Source: Rhodocyclaceae bacterium
Lineage (GTDB): Bacteria > Pseudomonadota > Gammaproteobacteria > Burkholderiales > Rhodocyclaceae
Length of the DNA stretch: 64,000 bases
Assembly: GCA_030824115.1 (NCBI GenBank)
Contig: JAVBYI010000022.1
Location: 109,578-173,577 of the forward strand
Reading direction: 5' to 3'
Position numbers and translations under genes: made by a program. Shown one piece after another: positions 1-8,169 of this stretch (position 1 is its first letter; each line of letters opens with the position of its first letter). The notes beneath the pieces were generated by a model that did no database searches, had not been told where the DNA came from, and saw only the letters and a program-made list of their open reading frames with translations.

Positions 1-438
1 CCAGGTATGTATGCTTTCGCCGACCAACAGGCCACCCTCGCCACGGGTCACCTGGAAAACAATTCGCCCGGCGCGCGGCCAGCGACTGGCCATCTCGGAG
101 ACCAGCACGGGAGCAGACGGTGGCGCGGGGGCCGGCTCAAAAGTCGGCGCTGGTGGGACGGCATCGGGTTGCGGCGCAAGTTCAGGTGCTGCACTAGGTG
201 CAGGATCGGACGGCACCGCAACCGGCGACGGGGTCACCGGTGATTTTTTTCTCGGGGATGGCCGGGGTGCGACAGGAACCGGGGCCATCGCAGGCGCTAG
301 CCGCGTTTCCAGCAGGACAGCCTCCGGTTCGTCATCCAGCCCCGGCAGCCCCCAACCCGGCGCGGTCAAGGCACCGAGATGGATCAGCACGGAAACCACC
401 AGCGCCAGCCATAATGACCGACGTGCCCCTTGCATCAT
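1..438 (-). CDS. DUF3108-type protein, N-terminal part (cut by window edge)
   Basis: The gene is cut by the left edge; 146 codons are open from ATG 438 to base 1. The N-terminus has basic residues followed by one hydrophobic segment (about residues 7-24). A long Pro/Ala-rich linker comes next, like a TonB-type periplasm-spanning anchor. The linker contains AVPPAPTF, encoded by a dispersed repeat copy. The start overlaps the purN stop (TGATG), so it is translationally coupled. Proteins of the DUF3108 family follow purN in many betaproteobacteria; the domain itself lies outside the window, so the family call is inference. Confidence 0.6.
   Translation of the reverse strand, partial: MMQGARRSLWLALVVSVLIHLGALTAPGWGLPGLDDEPEAVLLETRLAPAMAPVPVAPRPSPRKKSPVTPSPVAVPSDPAPSAAPELAPQPDAVPPAPTFEPAPAPPSAPVLVSEMASRWPRAGRIVFQVTRGEGGLLVGESIHTW
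139..163 (+). repeat. Dispersed 24-bp repeat, copy 1
   Basis: The 20-bp core lies at 143-162 with one mismatch to the consensus GTCGGCGCTGGCGGGACGGC. The copy is in the plus orientation inside the minus-strand DUF3108-type gene, where it is read as AVPPAPTF in the proline-rich linker. Confidence 0.85.
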
Positions 439-1085
439 CAGGCAGCAGGCACCCGCAGGGCGCCATCGGCCGGCGTGGCATCGCTATCCCAAACCACACG
501 ATGCTTCTCAAGCCGGCAATGGCCGTTGAGAATACCGCGCGCCGCCTGCGGGTAGACGATGTGTTCCTGTACCAGCACACGTGCCGCCAGCCGATCAGCA
601 TCGTCGTCGGGCAACACCGGTACGGCCGCCTGCACAATGATCGGGCCACAATCCAGCGCCGGGGTGACAAAGTGCACCGTGCAGCCATGAATGCGTACCC
701 CCGTCTTCAACACGGTCTCATGGGTATGCAGCCCGGGGAAGGCCGGCAGCAGCGAGGGATGAATATTCACGAGGCGCCCGTTGAAGCGCTGTACGAAAGC
801 CTCCGTCAAGACGCGCATGAAACCGGCCAGCAGCACCAACTCGGCGCCGCGCCGGTCGATCTCTTCGGCCAGCGCCACATCAAAGGCCTCGCGCGACGGG
901 AAAGCCTTATGGTCGATCACGGCAGTTGGCACGCCGCGCTCGGCGGCCCAGGCCAGTCCGGCGGCACCGGGACGATTGCTGATGACCCCGACACAGGTAC
1001 CGGGCAGCTTGGCATCGATCAGGGCCTGCATATTGCTGCCCCGGCCGGAAATCAGAATCACATATTTGTCCATGGAGTTTTTCAT
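438..1085 (-). CDS. purN: Phosphoribosylglycinamide formyltransferase PurN
   Basis: PurN transfers a formyl group from 10-formyltetrahydrofolate to glycinamide ribonucleotide in de novo purine synthesis, in the cytoplasm. The 215-residue length is normal. Visible signatures are VILISGRGSNMQALID at the N-terminus, the formate-binding stretch GFMRVLT, the catalytic NIHPSLLPAFPG and HGCTVHFVTPALDCGPII. ATG 1085 overlaps the upstream lipoprotein stop (TGATG), while ATG 1073 would give the more usual short N-terminus. It sits mid-operon on the minus strand, after dedA and the lipoprotein gene. Its partner purM is about 10 kb away. Confidence 0.97.
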   Translation of the reverse strand: MKNSMDKYVILISGRGSNMQALIDAKLPGTCVGVISNRPGAAGLAWAAERGVPTAVIDHKAFPSREAFDVALAEEIDRRGAELVLLAGFMRVLTEAFVQRFNGRLVNIHPSLLPAFPGLHTHETVLKTGVRIHGCTVHFVTPALDCGPIIVQAAVPVLPDDDADRLAARVLVQEHIVYPQAARGILNGHCRLEKHRVVWDSDATPADGALRVPAA

Positions 1086-1765
1086 CAGATGGGCAGGAAA
1101 ATGGCGGAGGTTATGCTTTGCACGACCTTGACAACCGTGCGCTGGGTCTTATCGGCGACGATCTGCGACAGCAGGTCAAGATTGCCGATCAGACGGCCGA
1201 ATTCGCGCTCGAAACTCAAATTGCGAACCGGCGTGATTTCGTTGGAAAACAGCATCGGCGCACCCACCGGAATATCGGCTTCGGGCAGTGTGCGCAGCGT
1301 ATTGGCCAGCTTCCAGGCAGCGATCTCGACATTGCGCGCTGCGTTGTAGAGCTTCTGCGCATCGAGATCGTCAAGAAAGAAAAATTCCAATTTGCCATCG
1401 AAGGCCAGGTGCAGCATCTGCGCCAGTCCGCCAATGAAGGCGGCGACCCGGTCATGCGCATAATCCTCGCGCAGGCTGGCCAGCACCAGCGTCGTACTGC
1501 GCCGACCATCTGCATCCAGCAGCAGAAAGCGCGTGGGATCGGCCAGCTGGGCCAGCGCGATTTCGAGGCTGGCATGCCCACCCTTCTTCCACTCGCGTGG
1601 ATTGCGGCGATACAGTTTCTCGGTCAGACGCTGCAGACTGGCGGCAATTTCTCGACGATGCAGGTCGGCAATCCGGTCGATATCGCTTTTGGCAAACTGG
1701 CTGGGACCAGACACGCAACCGGCGAGCAGTACAGGCAGGGCGAGCAGGCAGGCGCGGCGCTTCAT
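1085..1765 (-). CDS. Conserved lipoprotein of unknown function
   Basis: The 226-residue product starts with a lipoprotein signal peptide, KRRACLLALPVLLAGC, with the lipobox LAGC and Cys17 as the lipidated residue. The mature part is mostly helical and charged and carries no motif I recognise. ATG 1765 overlaps the dedA stop by four bases (ATGA) and its own stop overlaps the purN start by one, so it is a coupled middle gene of the operon. An upstream in-frame extension exists, but it would run through dedA and lacks a signal peptide. The function is unknown. Confidence 0.75.
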   Translation of the reverse strand: MKRRACLLALPVLLAGCVSGPSQFAKSDIDRIADLHRREIAASLQRLTEKLYRRNPREWKKGGHASLEIALAQLADPTRFLLLDADGRRSTTLVLASLREDYAHDRVAAFIGGLAQMLHLAFDGKLEFFFLDDLDAQKLYNAARNVEIAAWKLANTLRTLPEADIPVGAPMLFSNEITPVRNLSFEREFGRLIGNLDLLSQIVADKTQRTVVKVVQSITSAIFLPI

Positions 1766-2412
1766 GAGCGCGTGCTGGCCAGACGCTGCCGCAGCCAGCC
1801 GATGGCAATCGGCAGCACCGAGATGGCAATGATGGCCACAATCACCAGCGACAGGTTGTTTTTCACCACTGGCAGATTGCCAAACCAGTAGCCGGCCAGT
1901 GTCAGTGAAAACACCCACAGCACGGCACCGAGGAAATCGAAGGCGAAATAGCGCGGATAGGTCATGCGCGCCACGCCAGCCACGAAGGGCGCAAAGGTGC
2001 GCACCAGCGGAATGAAACGTGCCATGGTCATCGTCATCGGCCCATAGTGCTCGTAGAAGGCATGGGTTTTCTCATAGGCCGCGCGATTGAAGAAGCGCGA
2101 CTTCTCACCCCAGTGGAGAATGTGGCTGCCCACCCAGCGGCCAATGGCGTAATTGACGTTGTCACCCAGCACTGCGGCCGTCAGCAGCACGGCAATGAGC
2201 ACCTCGATATTCATGCCGCCAGTGGCCGCCAGCGCGCCCGCCACGAAGAGGAGCGAATCGCCGGGTAGAAAAGGCGTGACGACCAAACCGGTCTCGCAAA
2301 AAACAATGGCGAACAGGATGACGTAAATCCAGACGCCATACTCCGCCACCATCAGGGCGAGGTGCTTGTCGAGATGAAGGATGATGTCGATGAATTGGGC
2401 TAAGAGTTCCAT
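1762..2412 (-). CDS. DedA/SNARE-associated family membrane protein
   Basis: This is a 216-residue polytopic inner-membrane protein of the DedA family. These proteins are linked to proton-motive-force homeostasis and, for several members, to flipping of undecaprenyl or other phospholipids. The family signatures are clear: an acidic residue in FCETGLVVTPFLPGDSLLF near residues 38-56 and the arginine-rich motif RFIPLVRTFAPFVAGVARM near residues 130-148. Four or more hydrophobic segments are visible. It is the first gene of the minus-strand operon with the lipoprotein and purN, preceded by a 166-bp region shared with baeS. Confidence 0.93.
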   Translation of the reverse strand: MELLAQFIDIILHLDKHLALMVAEYGVWIYVILFAIVFCETGLVVTPFLPGDSLLFVAGALAATGGMNIEVLIAVLLTAAVLGDNVNYAIGRWVGSHILHWGEKSRFFNRAAYEKTHAFYEHYGPMTMTMARFIPLVRTFAPFVAGVARMTYPRYFAFDFLGAVLWVFSLTLAGYWFGNLPVVKNNLSLVIVAIIAISVLPIAIGWLRQRLASTRS

Positions 2413-2465
2413 GGCGGCGGAGTTTACAATGCCACCTCACCTCTCGCGGCACCTGTTGAATTATT

Positions 2466-2490
2466 AAAAGTCGGCGCTGGCGGGACGGCA
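2466..2490 (+). repeat. Dispersed 24-bp repeat, copy 2 (perfect core, intergenic)
   Basis: The core at 2470-2489 matches the consensus exactly. The copy lies in the plus orientation between the divergent dedA and baeS genes, about 14 bp before the tandem TTCTCC box. Confidence 0.9.
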
Positions 2491-2503
2491 TCCTCTCCGC
2501 AAC

Positions 2504-2521
2504 TTCTCCCAGATTTCTCCG
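2504..2521 (+). promoter_or_regulatory. BaeR-like tandem box upstream of baeS
   Basis: TTCTCC occurs at 2504 and 2515, exactly one helical turn (11 bp) apart, as expected for a dimer of an OmpR-family regulator. The 18-bp string TTCTCCCAGATTTCTCCG is identical to that at 6079-6096. The following ~25 bp (GCCAGATCG, then CCAGAAT) is also shared. The half-site resembles the TTTCTCC part of the E. coli BaeR box. A CAGAAT sequence about 25 bp downstream could be the -10 element. Confidence 0.55.
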
Positions 2522-2578
2522 TGACAGCTGCCAGATCGCTTGCCAGAATCCATCCCTGATCGTTTTCGACGACATACG

Positions 2579-4078
2579 ATGATGCGTCTTACCATACAGC
2601 ACAAGACCTTTCTCGCCACCTTTGCCCTGGCAACCACGCTGGCACTGCTGCTCGTCCTGATGTTGCGCTGGAACCTCGAACAGGGTTTCGCACGCTACAC
2701 CGTCGCGGCTGAGTTTTCCCGGCTGGACTGGATCGTCCGCAACATCGAACGGGAGTATGCCGCGCACGGCAATTGGGATTTCGTCCGCGCCGCGCCGGAG
2801 GCTGCGTGGCGCCGTCTCCAGCACCCAACCGAGGACGCGGTCACCCCGCCACCAATGATGATGGCCGATGGCGAAGGCGGACCGCCGCCCTGGGTGCGCG
2901 ACGGGCGTCCACCACCACCTCCCTGGGAAAAGCATGGGCCTAATGCGGCCGGACCACGGCCCTTGCCGGGCCGCCCCACTGATGCACTTGGCATCGGCCC
3001 ACGCCTCGCGCTGGTCGACGCAGAGGGGAATCGGCTCGCCGGCAATGCCGACGCCCGCGCCGCTGCGGAAAAACCGATCATGCACGGCGACGCCATCGTC
3101 GGCCACCTGACGCTGGCGGCATCCTCTGCATCGGCAAACCAACTGGACGCCGCCTTCCTCGCCAGCCAGACGCGCAACATGCTGCTCGTCGGCCTTGCCG
3201 CGCTGGGTCTGTCGCTGGCCGCCGCCTGGTTGCTGGCGCGTCATCTGCTGGCGCCGATCCGCCAACTTGCCGCCGGCGCACGCCGCATCGCCGACGGCTG
3301 GCTCGACCAACGCATCGAGGTGCAGCGCGCGGACGAATTCGGCGAACTGGCTGCCGACTTCAACGACATGGCCGAGCGTCTGGCGCGCGTCGAGGAAGCA
3401 CGCCGCGCCTGGATTTCCGAAGCCTCGCACGAGCTGCGCACGCCGCTGGCCGTGCTGCGCGCCGAGATTGAGGCAATCCAGGACGGCGTGCGCGCGGCCG
3501 ACGCGGCGACGCTGGTGCGCCTGCACAGGCAGGTGCAGCAACTGGCCCGGCTGGTGGACGATCTGCGCCTGACACTTGACCGTGCGCCCGGTGCTGCCGA
3601 TCTGGCGCAGGCACCGGTAGCGCCGCTCACCACGCTCGACGAAGTCATCGACAGTTTCCGCGACCGCTACGCCGCCGCCGGCATCGCGCTCGACACGGCC
3701 GGCCTGCAAGACGCCGGCTGGTATGTGCGCGGCGACATCACGCGCCTGACCCAGGTATTCGCCAACCTGCTCGAAAACAGCCTGCGCTACACCCACGCGG
3801 GCGGGCGGCTGCGCGTCGCCGCGCATGCCGATGGCCGACACCTGCTGCTGACCTTCGACGATACCGCCCCGGCGCCACCACCGGCCGCGCTACCACGCCT
3901 GTTCGAGCGCTTCTTCCGCGCCGAACCCTCGCGCAGCCGCGCACACGGTGGCTCCGGCCTCGGCCTGGCAATCTGCAAGTCCATCGTTGAGGCCCACGGT
4001 GGCTGCATCACCGCCAATCTCTCAGAACTCGGCGGCCTCGCCATCCGCATCGACCTGCCGCTGGAGAAGACGCCATGA
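2579..4078 (+). CDS. baeS: BaeS-like sensor histidine kinase
   Basis: This is an inner-membrane envelope-stress sensor kinase that would phosphorylate the downstream regulator. The 499 residues show TM1 (about 10-30), a periplasmic loop with AAHGNWDFVR as in BaeS and a striking proline-rich stretch (PPPW, RPPPPPW), TM2 (about 200-222) and HAMP. HisKA follows with the phospho-acceptor His near residue 283 in SEASHELRTPLAVLRAEIEA, then a HATPase domain with [19 protein letters not shown]. The start was set at ATG 2579, since an upstream in-frame ATG at 2540 overlaps the predicted promoter. It overlaps the regulator by four bases. No mdtABC-type efflux genes are adjacent, unlike E. coli. Confidence 0.9.
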   Translation: MMRLTIQHKTFLATFALATTLALLLVLMLRWNLEQGFARYTVAAEFSRLDWIVRNIEREYAAHGNWDFVRAAPEAAWRRLQHPTEDAVTPPPMMMADGEGGPPPWVRDGRPPPPPWEKHGPNAAGPRPLPGRPTDALGIGPRLALVDAEGNRLAGNADARAAAEKPIMHGDAIVGHLTLAASSASANQLDAAFLASQTRNMLLVGLAALGLSLAAAWLLARHLLAPIRQLAAGARRIADGWLDQRIEVQRADEFGELAADFNDMAERLARVEEARRAWISEASHELRTPLAVLRAEIEAIQDGVRAADAATLVRLHRQVQQLARLVDDLRLTLDRAPGAADLAQAPVAPLTTLDEVIDSFRDRYAAAGIALDTAGLQDAGWYVRGDITRLTQVFANLLENSLRYTHAGGRLRVAAHADGRHLLLTFDDTAPAPPPAALPRLFERFFRAEPSRSRAHGGSGLGLAICKSIVEAHGGCITANLSELGGLAIRIDLPLEKTP

Positions 4079-4776
4079 GCCAGCGCATCCTCGTCGTCGA
4101 GGACGAAGCCGACCTCGCCCAGATCCTCGTCGATTACCTGAAGCGCGACGGCTACGCGGCGAACGCAATCGGCGACGGCCTGGCCGCGATGGATGAACTG
4201 CGCCGCGCGCCGCCGGACCTGCTGCTGCTCGACGTCATGCTGCCGGGCATGGACGGCCTGACGATCCTGCGCGAGCTGCGCAAAACCTCGCTCTTGCCGG
4301 TGATCCTGGTGACCGCCCGCGTCGAGGAAATCGACCGCCTGATCGGGCTGGAACTCGGCGCCGACGATTACGTCTGCAAACCCTATTCGCCGCGCGAGGT
4401 GGTCGCGCGCGTCAAGACCGTGCTGCGGCGGACACAGACAGGCACTGCGGCGGGGACAGCGGCCGAAGCGACCGCCAGCGCGACCGGCGGGAAACGCGTC
4501 GAGATCGACGCCGACGGCTGGCAGGCGCGCGTCGGTGGCAGTCGCCTCGACCTCACGCCCAAGGAGTTCCGCCTGCTGCAGGCACTGGTCACCCATCCGG
4601 GGCGAGTCATGTCGCGCGGGCAGTTGCTCGATGTGCTTTACGCGGACAACCTCGACGTCTCCGAGCGTGCCGTCGACAGCCACATGAAGAACCTGCGCAA
4701 GAAGCTTGCGCAGGCGCTGCCCGAGCGCGAGGCGATCCGTTCGATCTACGGCATCGGTTTCGTCTTCGAACCTTAG
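4075..4776 (+). CDS. baeR: BaeR-like OmpR-family response regulator
   Basis: This 233-residue DNA-binding regulator is the partner of the preceding kinase. The receiver domain has the acidic pair ED at 9-11, phospho-acceptor Asp53 in LLLDVMLPGMDG and the conserved Lys in VCKPYSPRE. A low-complexity Thr/Ala linker (about residues 120-142) leads to a winged-helix output domain containing LDLTPKEFRLLQAL and DSHMKNLRKKL, close to E. coli BaeR. The start overlaps the kinase stop (ATGA). It probably binds the tandem TTCTCC boxes at 2504 and 6079, and so would control its own operon and the two genes flanking 6079. Confidence 0.9.
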   Translation: MSQRILVVEDEADLAQILVDYLKRDGYAANAIGDGLAAMDELRRAPPDLLLLDVMLPGMDGLTILRELRKTSLLPVILVTARVEEIDRLIGLELGADDYVCKPYSPREVVARVKTVLRRTQTGTAAGTAAEATASATGGKRVEIDADGWQARVGGSRLDLTPKEFRLLQALVTHPGRVMSRGQLLDVLYADNLDVSERAVDSHMKNLRKKLAQALPEREAIRSIYGIGFVFEP

Positions 4777-4779
4777 CTG

Positions 4780-6003
4780 CTATTTGGCGTTACGCACCAG
4801 CCGCACCAGGTTGTAGATGCGCCGCACGTCGCCCTGCGGCCCCATGCCCATCGGGTGGTCGGCCGGGTTACCGGCCTTGGGGTCGCTGCGTTGTGCACCC
4901 GCACCATGCACGTCGAGCAGGGTGGGCCGGTGGCCGGTACGGGGCGTGCGCATCAGGCCGAGCGCCTCGCCGAAGGCGACATAGACGGCATCGCCGCCCG
5001 GGCGCGGGCCGTCCAGATGGGTGGTGCCCGTCCAGTAGAAGCCCCAGTGGGTACGGCCCCCTTCATCGACGATGGTCGAAGTGGCAAACACCGGGGCGAG
5101 CGCCGGGCTGTCGGTCGCTTGCGGTGAGCGCGTGTAGTCGACGATGCTTTGCAGCTCCTTGGCGTTCGGCAGACGCCAGTCACGGTGGCCAGCATGCACG
5201 AAGCCGGCGGCCCAGGCCAGCGCCTGCGGCCAGTCCATACGCCCGTCGCCGAAGGGACCAGCCTTGAAGTGGCCGCTGTCCTGCTTCAGCCACATCAGGC
5301 CGGTGGCGCGATCGGTCACCGTGCCGTCGCCGTTGTCGGCGAAGTCGTTACGGCCGTAGCCCGGATTGCCGCGCACGTAGCGCACGAACATGCGGTGTTC
5401 ACCGCGCCCCGGCAGGACGCGCGGATAGCCCTTGATGCGGCCATCGGCGAAATTCACGCCGAACACCGTCGGGTTGCCATCCATGGTGCGGCCGGCGTAT
5501 TCGGTGGCGCTCCAGAACTGCGCGTCGATGGGCCGCTCGCCCGCACCGGGGTTGCCATAGCGGAAGGCGAAGACGCCGCTGTCGATGAACGGCCGGCCGG
5601 CGCGGCCCGGTCCCGGCGAGATGCCGGAAAAGTCCATCAGCGAATACAGTTCCTTGATCGTCGGCAGCCGCCAGTCGGCATGCCCGCCGAGGCGTAGCGC
5701 AGCGGCGCCGGCGCGCGCTTCGGCAAACGTCAGTTTGGCCCCCAGCCCCTGTTGCCAGATCAGGCCGGTGTTGAGGTCGGTTACTGAGCCATCGCCATTG
5801 TCGCGGTAGCGCAAGGGTGTCTGCCCATGCCAGGCGTCCTGCCCGCCCAGCGGCACTTCCGGGCCAGCGCAGGCGATGCTGCGGCCGGCCGTGTCGTAGC
5901 AAAGACGCTGGCCGGTCGGCGCCAATTGATAGGCGCGTTCGTCAGCGGCAGCGGCGAGCGGCAAGAGCAGAGCACACAACACAAAAATGGTTTTATTCAT
6001 CAT
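4780..6003 (-). CDS. Exported protein with two DUF1566 (Lcl C-terminal) domains
   Basis: This 407-residue secreted or periplasmic protein begins with an N-terminal signal peptide (MMNKTIFVLCALLLPLAAAA). Two tandem DUF1566 units are visible: NGDGSVTDLNTGLIWQQ with DWRLPTIKELYSL, and NGDGTVTDRATGLMWLKQ with DWRLPNAKELQSI. The unit has thus been duplicated. The family occurs in Lcl adhesin of Legionella and in many unannotated exported proteins. ATG 6003 (or the adjacent 6000) was chosen because a GAGG sits 8 bases upstream and the signal peptide starts there. It converges on baeR and lies divergent from the diguanylate cyclase gene across the BaeR-like box. Confidence 0.75.
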   Translation of the reverse strand: MMNKTIFVLCALLLPLAAAADERAYQLAPTGQRLCYDTAGRSIACAGPEVPLGGQDAWHGQTPLRYRDNGDGSVTDLNTGLIWQQGLGAKLTFAEARAGAAALRLGGHADWRLPTIKELYSLMDFSGISPGPGRAGRPFIDSGVFAFRYGNPGAGERPIDAQFWSATEYAGRTMDGNPTVFGVNFADGRIKGYPRVLPGRGEHRMFVRYVRGNPGYGRNDFADNGDGTVTDRATGLMWLKQDSGHFKAGPFGDGRMDWPQALAWAAGFVHAGHRDWRLPNAKELQSIVDYTRSPQATDSPALAPVFATSTIVDEGGRTHWGFYWTGTTHLDGPRPGGDAVYVAFGEALGLMRTPRTGHRPTLLDVHGAGAQRSDPKAGNPADHPMGMGPQGDVRRIYNLVRLVRNAK

Positions 6004-6078
6004 AATTAGCCTCGAAGTAGCGACGATAACCATTCTGGGCAGCAATTGCGGAAAGATCATGGCGTGTCTTTCCCCGAT

Positions 6079-6096
6079 TTCTCCCAGATTTCTCCG
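6079..6096 (+). promoter_or_regulatory. BaeR-like tandem box between DUF1566 gene and diguanylate cyclase
   Basis: This is an 18-bp copy identical to 2504-2521, with TTCTCC at 6079 and 6090, in the 119-bp divergent region. If the downstream CCAGAAT at 6118-6124 is the -10 element, transcription of the cyclase would begin near 6131, almost at the ATG at 6132. A leaderless message is therefore possible. Confidence 0.55.
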
Positions 6097-6122
6097 CGAC
6101 GCCTGCCAGATCGGCTTCCAGA

Positions 6123-8147
6123 ATGCGCTTCATGAACCCCACTACCGCACTGATCAACCTCTTTGTCACCCTGTTTATCGCCCTATGGCCGACCGCGCCG
6201 GCCGTGGCGGCGGAACGGGTGTCGGTCCTGCTGAACTGGAAACACCAGTTCGAGTTCGCCGCTTTCTATGCCGCCGAAGCGCAAGGCTACTACCGCGCAG
6301 TCGGCCTCGACGTGGAGATTCGTGAAGGCGGACCGGGCATCGATACCGTCAAGGAGGTAGCCGCCGGCCAAGCGGATTTCGGCGTCGGCGCTTCGTCGCT
6401 GGTGGCCGATCGCTATCGCGGCGCGCCGGTGGTCGCCATCGCAAGCCTGATGCAGCATTCCCCCGTCGGTATCCTGGCGCTACGCAAGAACGGCATTAAC
6501 ACTGTAAACGACCTTGCCGACCGGCCGGTGGCGGTCGATCCGCACAATCATGATGAGGTTAAAGCCTATCTGTTGGCTGCAGGCATTCCGCGTGATCGCA
6601 TCCAACTGGTTGAGCAGACCGACTGGACGCTCGCATCGCTCGAACAGGGGGAGATCGCCGCAAAGATTGTCTACGTCTCCAACGAGCCCTTCTGGTTCCG
6701 CGGCCGCGAACACGAATATCTTCTGATGACGCCGCGTTCGGCCGGCATTGACCTGTTCGGCGACGTACTATTCACCCACGAGAAGCTCCTTGCGGAACGC
6801 CCGGAGACGCTCAAGGCCTTTCGTGCGGCGACGCTGCGGGGGCTCGTCTATGCCCTCGACCATCCCGACGAGGTCGTCGATCTGATCCTCGCCCGCTACA
6901 ACAGCCAGGGCAAGTCGCGCGACCACCTGCTGTTCGAGGCGGTGCAGATGCGCGGGCTGGGCCGGCACGACATCGTCGAACCCGGTTACATGAGTCCGGG
7001 CCGCTGGCGCCATGTGGTCGAGGTGCTCGCCAGTCAGGGGCAACTCCCCGGTGATTTCGATTTGACCGGTTTCATCTACGACCCGACGCCACACAAAACA
7101 CCGCTTTGGCTGATCCAGATGTTGGCCGGACTGCTGGTCGGGCTGACAGTGATCGTGCTGGTGGCCCTCAAGCTGCGCGACCTCAATCGCAAATTGCGGC
7201 GCGAGATGAGCGAACGCGCCACGGCCGATGCGAAATACCGCGAACTGGTGGATAACGCCAACGCCATCGTCCTGCGCATGAATGTTGATGGCACGGTGAC
7301 CTATTTCAACGAGTTTGCCGAGCGCTTTTTCGGCTATCAGGCCGCAGAAATCCTCGGTCGGCATGTGCTGGGCACCATCGTGCCCGAACGCGAAAGCGAC
7401 ACTGATCGCAACCTCGCCGACATGATCGACACCATCCTCGCCCATCCGGAAAACTTCGAACACAACGAAAACGAGAACATGACCAAGGACGGCCGCCGGG
7501 TCTGGGTGCGCTGGGCAAACAAGGTCATGCTCGACAGCGACGGCCGCCCGTCCGGCGTGTCCTGCTTCGGCCAGGACATCACGGAGAGCAGGAAAGCGCA
7601 GGAGCTCATCCGCACCATGGCCTTCTACGACACGCTGACCGGCCTGCCGAACCGGCGTCTGTTGCTCGACCGCCTGCATCAGGCGCTCGCCCTGAGCGCA
7701 CGTAACGGCCGCTATGGCGCGCTGCTGTTCATCGACCTCGACAAGTTCAAGCAGCTCAACGACACGCACGGCCACGATATCGGCGACCGGCTGCTCGTCG
7801 AGGTCGCGCGTCGCCTGCAAGCCTGCGTCCGCGAGGGCGACACCGTTGCCCGGCTCGCCGGTGACGAGTTCGTCGTCATGCTGGAGGAGCTCGATGACAG
7901 CCCGGAAGCCGCGGCGCAACAGACCGAGACCGTGGCTGCCAAGATTGTCGAGCAGCTCGGCCAACCCTATCAACTTGGCATCATCGAGCATCGCGCCAGC
8001 GCAAGTGTCGGCATCGCGCTGTTCCACGACAGAGAGCCAGGTATGGAGGAATTGATTCGGCATGCCGACTTGGCGATGTACCAGGCCAAGGCCGCCGGCC
8101 GCAATACCTGGCGCTTCTTCGACACGAGCCTGCTATCCACCACCTGA
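6123..8147 (+). CDS. Periplasmic NMT1/THI5-like sensor, PAS and GGDEF diguanylate cyclase
   Basis: This 674-residue membrane protein is predicted to make cyclic di-GMP. Order: signal or anchor segment (about 1-30), an NMT1/SsuA-type solute-binding domain (LLNWKHQFEFAAFYAAEAQG onward, about 30-270), one TM segment (about 335-358), a PAS domain (about 370-490) and GGDEF (about 500-665). The active-site motif is AGDEF (near residue 580), a variant often still active. REGD lies five residues upstream as an inhibitory I-site. The substrate fold suggests sensing of a pyrimidine- or sulfonate-like small molecule, which is inference. ATG 6132 is an alternative start. It shares the BaeR-like box with the divergent gene. 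Confidence 0.88.
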   Translation: MRFMNPTTALINLFVTLFIALWPTAPAVAAERVSVLLNWKHQFEFAAFYAAEAQGYYRAVGLDVEIREGGPGIDTVKEVAAGQADFGVGASSLVADRYRGAPVVAIASLMQHSPVGILALRKNGINTVNDLADRPVAVDPHNHDEVKAYLLAAGIPRDRIQLVEQTDWTLASLEQGEIAAKIVYVSNEPFWFRGREHEYLLMTPRSAGIDLFGDVLFTHEKLLAERPETLKAFRAATLRGLVYALDHPDEVVDLILARYNSQGKSRDHLLFEAVQMRGLGRHDIVEPGYMSPGRWRHVVEVLASQGQLPGDFDLTGFIYDPTPHKTPLWLIQMLAGLLVGLTVIVLVALKLRDLNRKLRREMSERATADAKYRELVDNANAIVLRMNVDGTVTYFNEFAERFFGYQAAEILGRHVLGTIVPERESDTDRNLADMIDTILAHPENFEHNENENMTKDGRRVWVRWANKVMLDSDGRPSGVSCFGQDITESRKAQELIRTMAFYDTLTGLPNRRLLLDRLHQALALSARNGRYGALLFIDLDKFKQLNDTHGHDIGDRLLVEVARRLQACVREGDTVARLAGDEFVVMLEELDDSPEAAAQQTETVAAKIVEQLGQPYQLGIIEHRASASVGIALFHDREPGMEELIRHADLAMYQAKAAGRNTWRFFDTSLLSTT

Positions 8148-8169
8148 AAGCGGGCAAGCGGGGCTTAAA

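Noticed and set aside
2162..3841. A 559-codon open frame on the minus strand opposite baeS
   Set aside because: It is antisense to well-conserved kinase motifs and runs into dedA. It has no domain or ribosome site.
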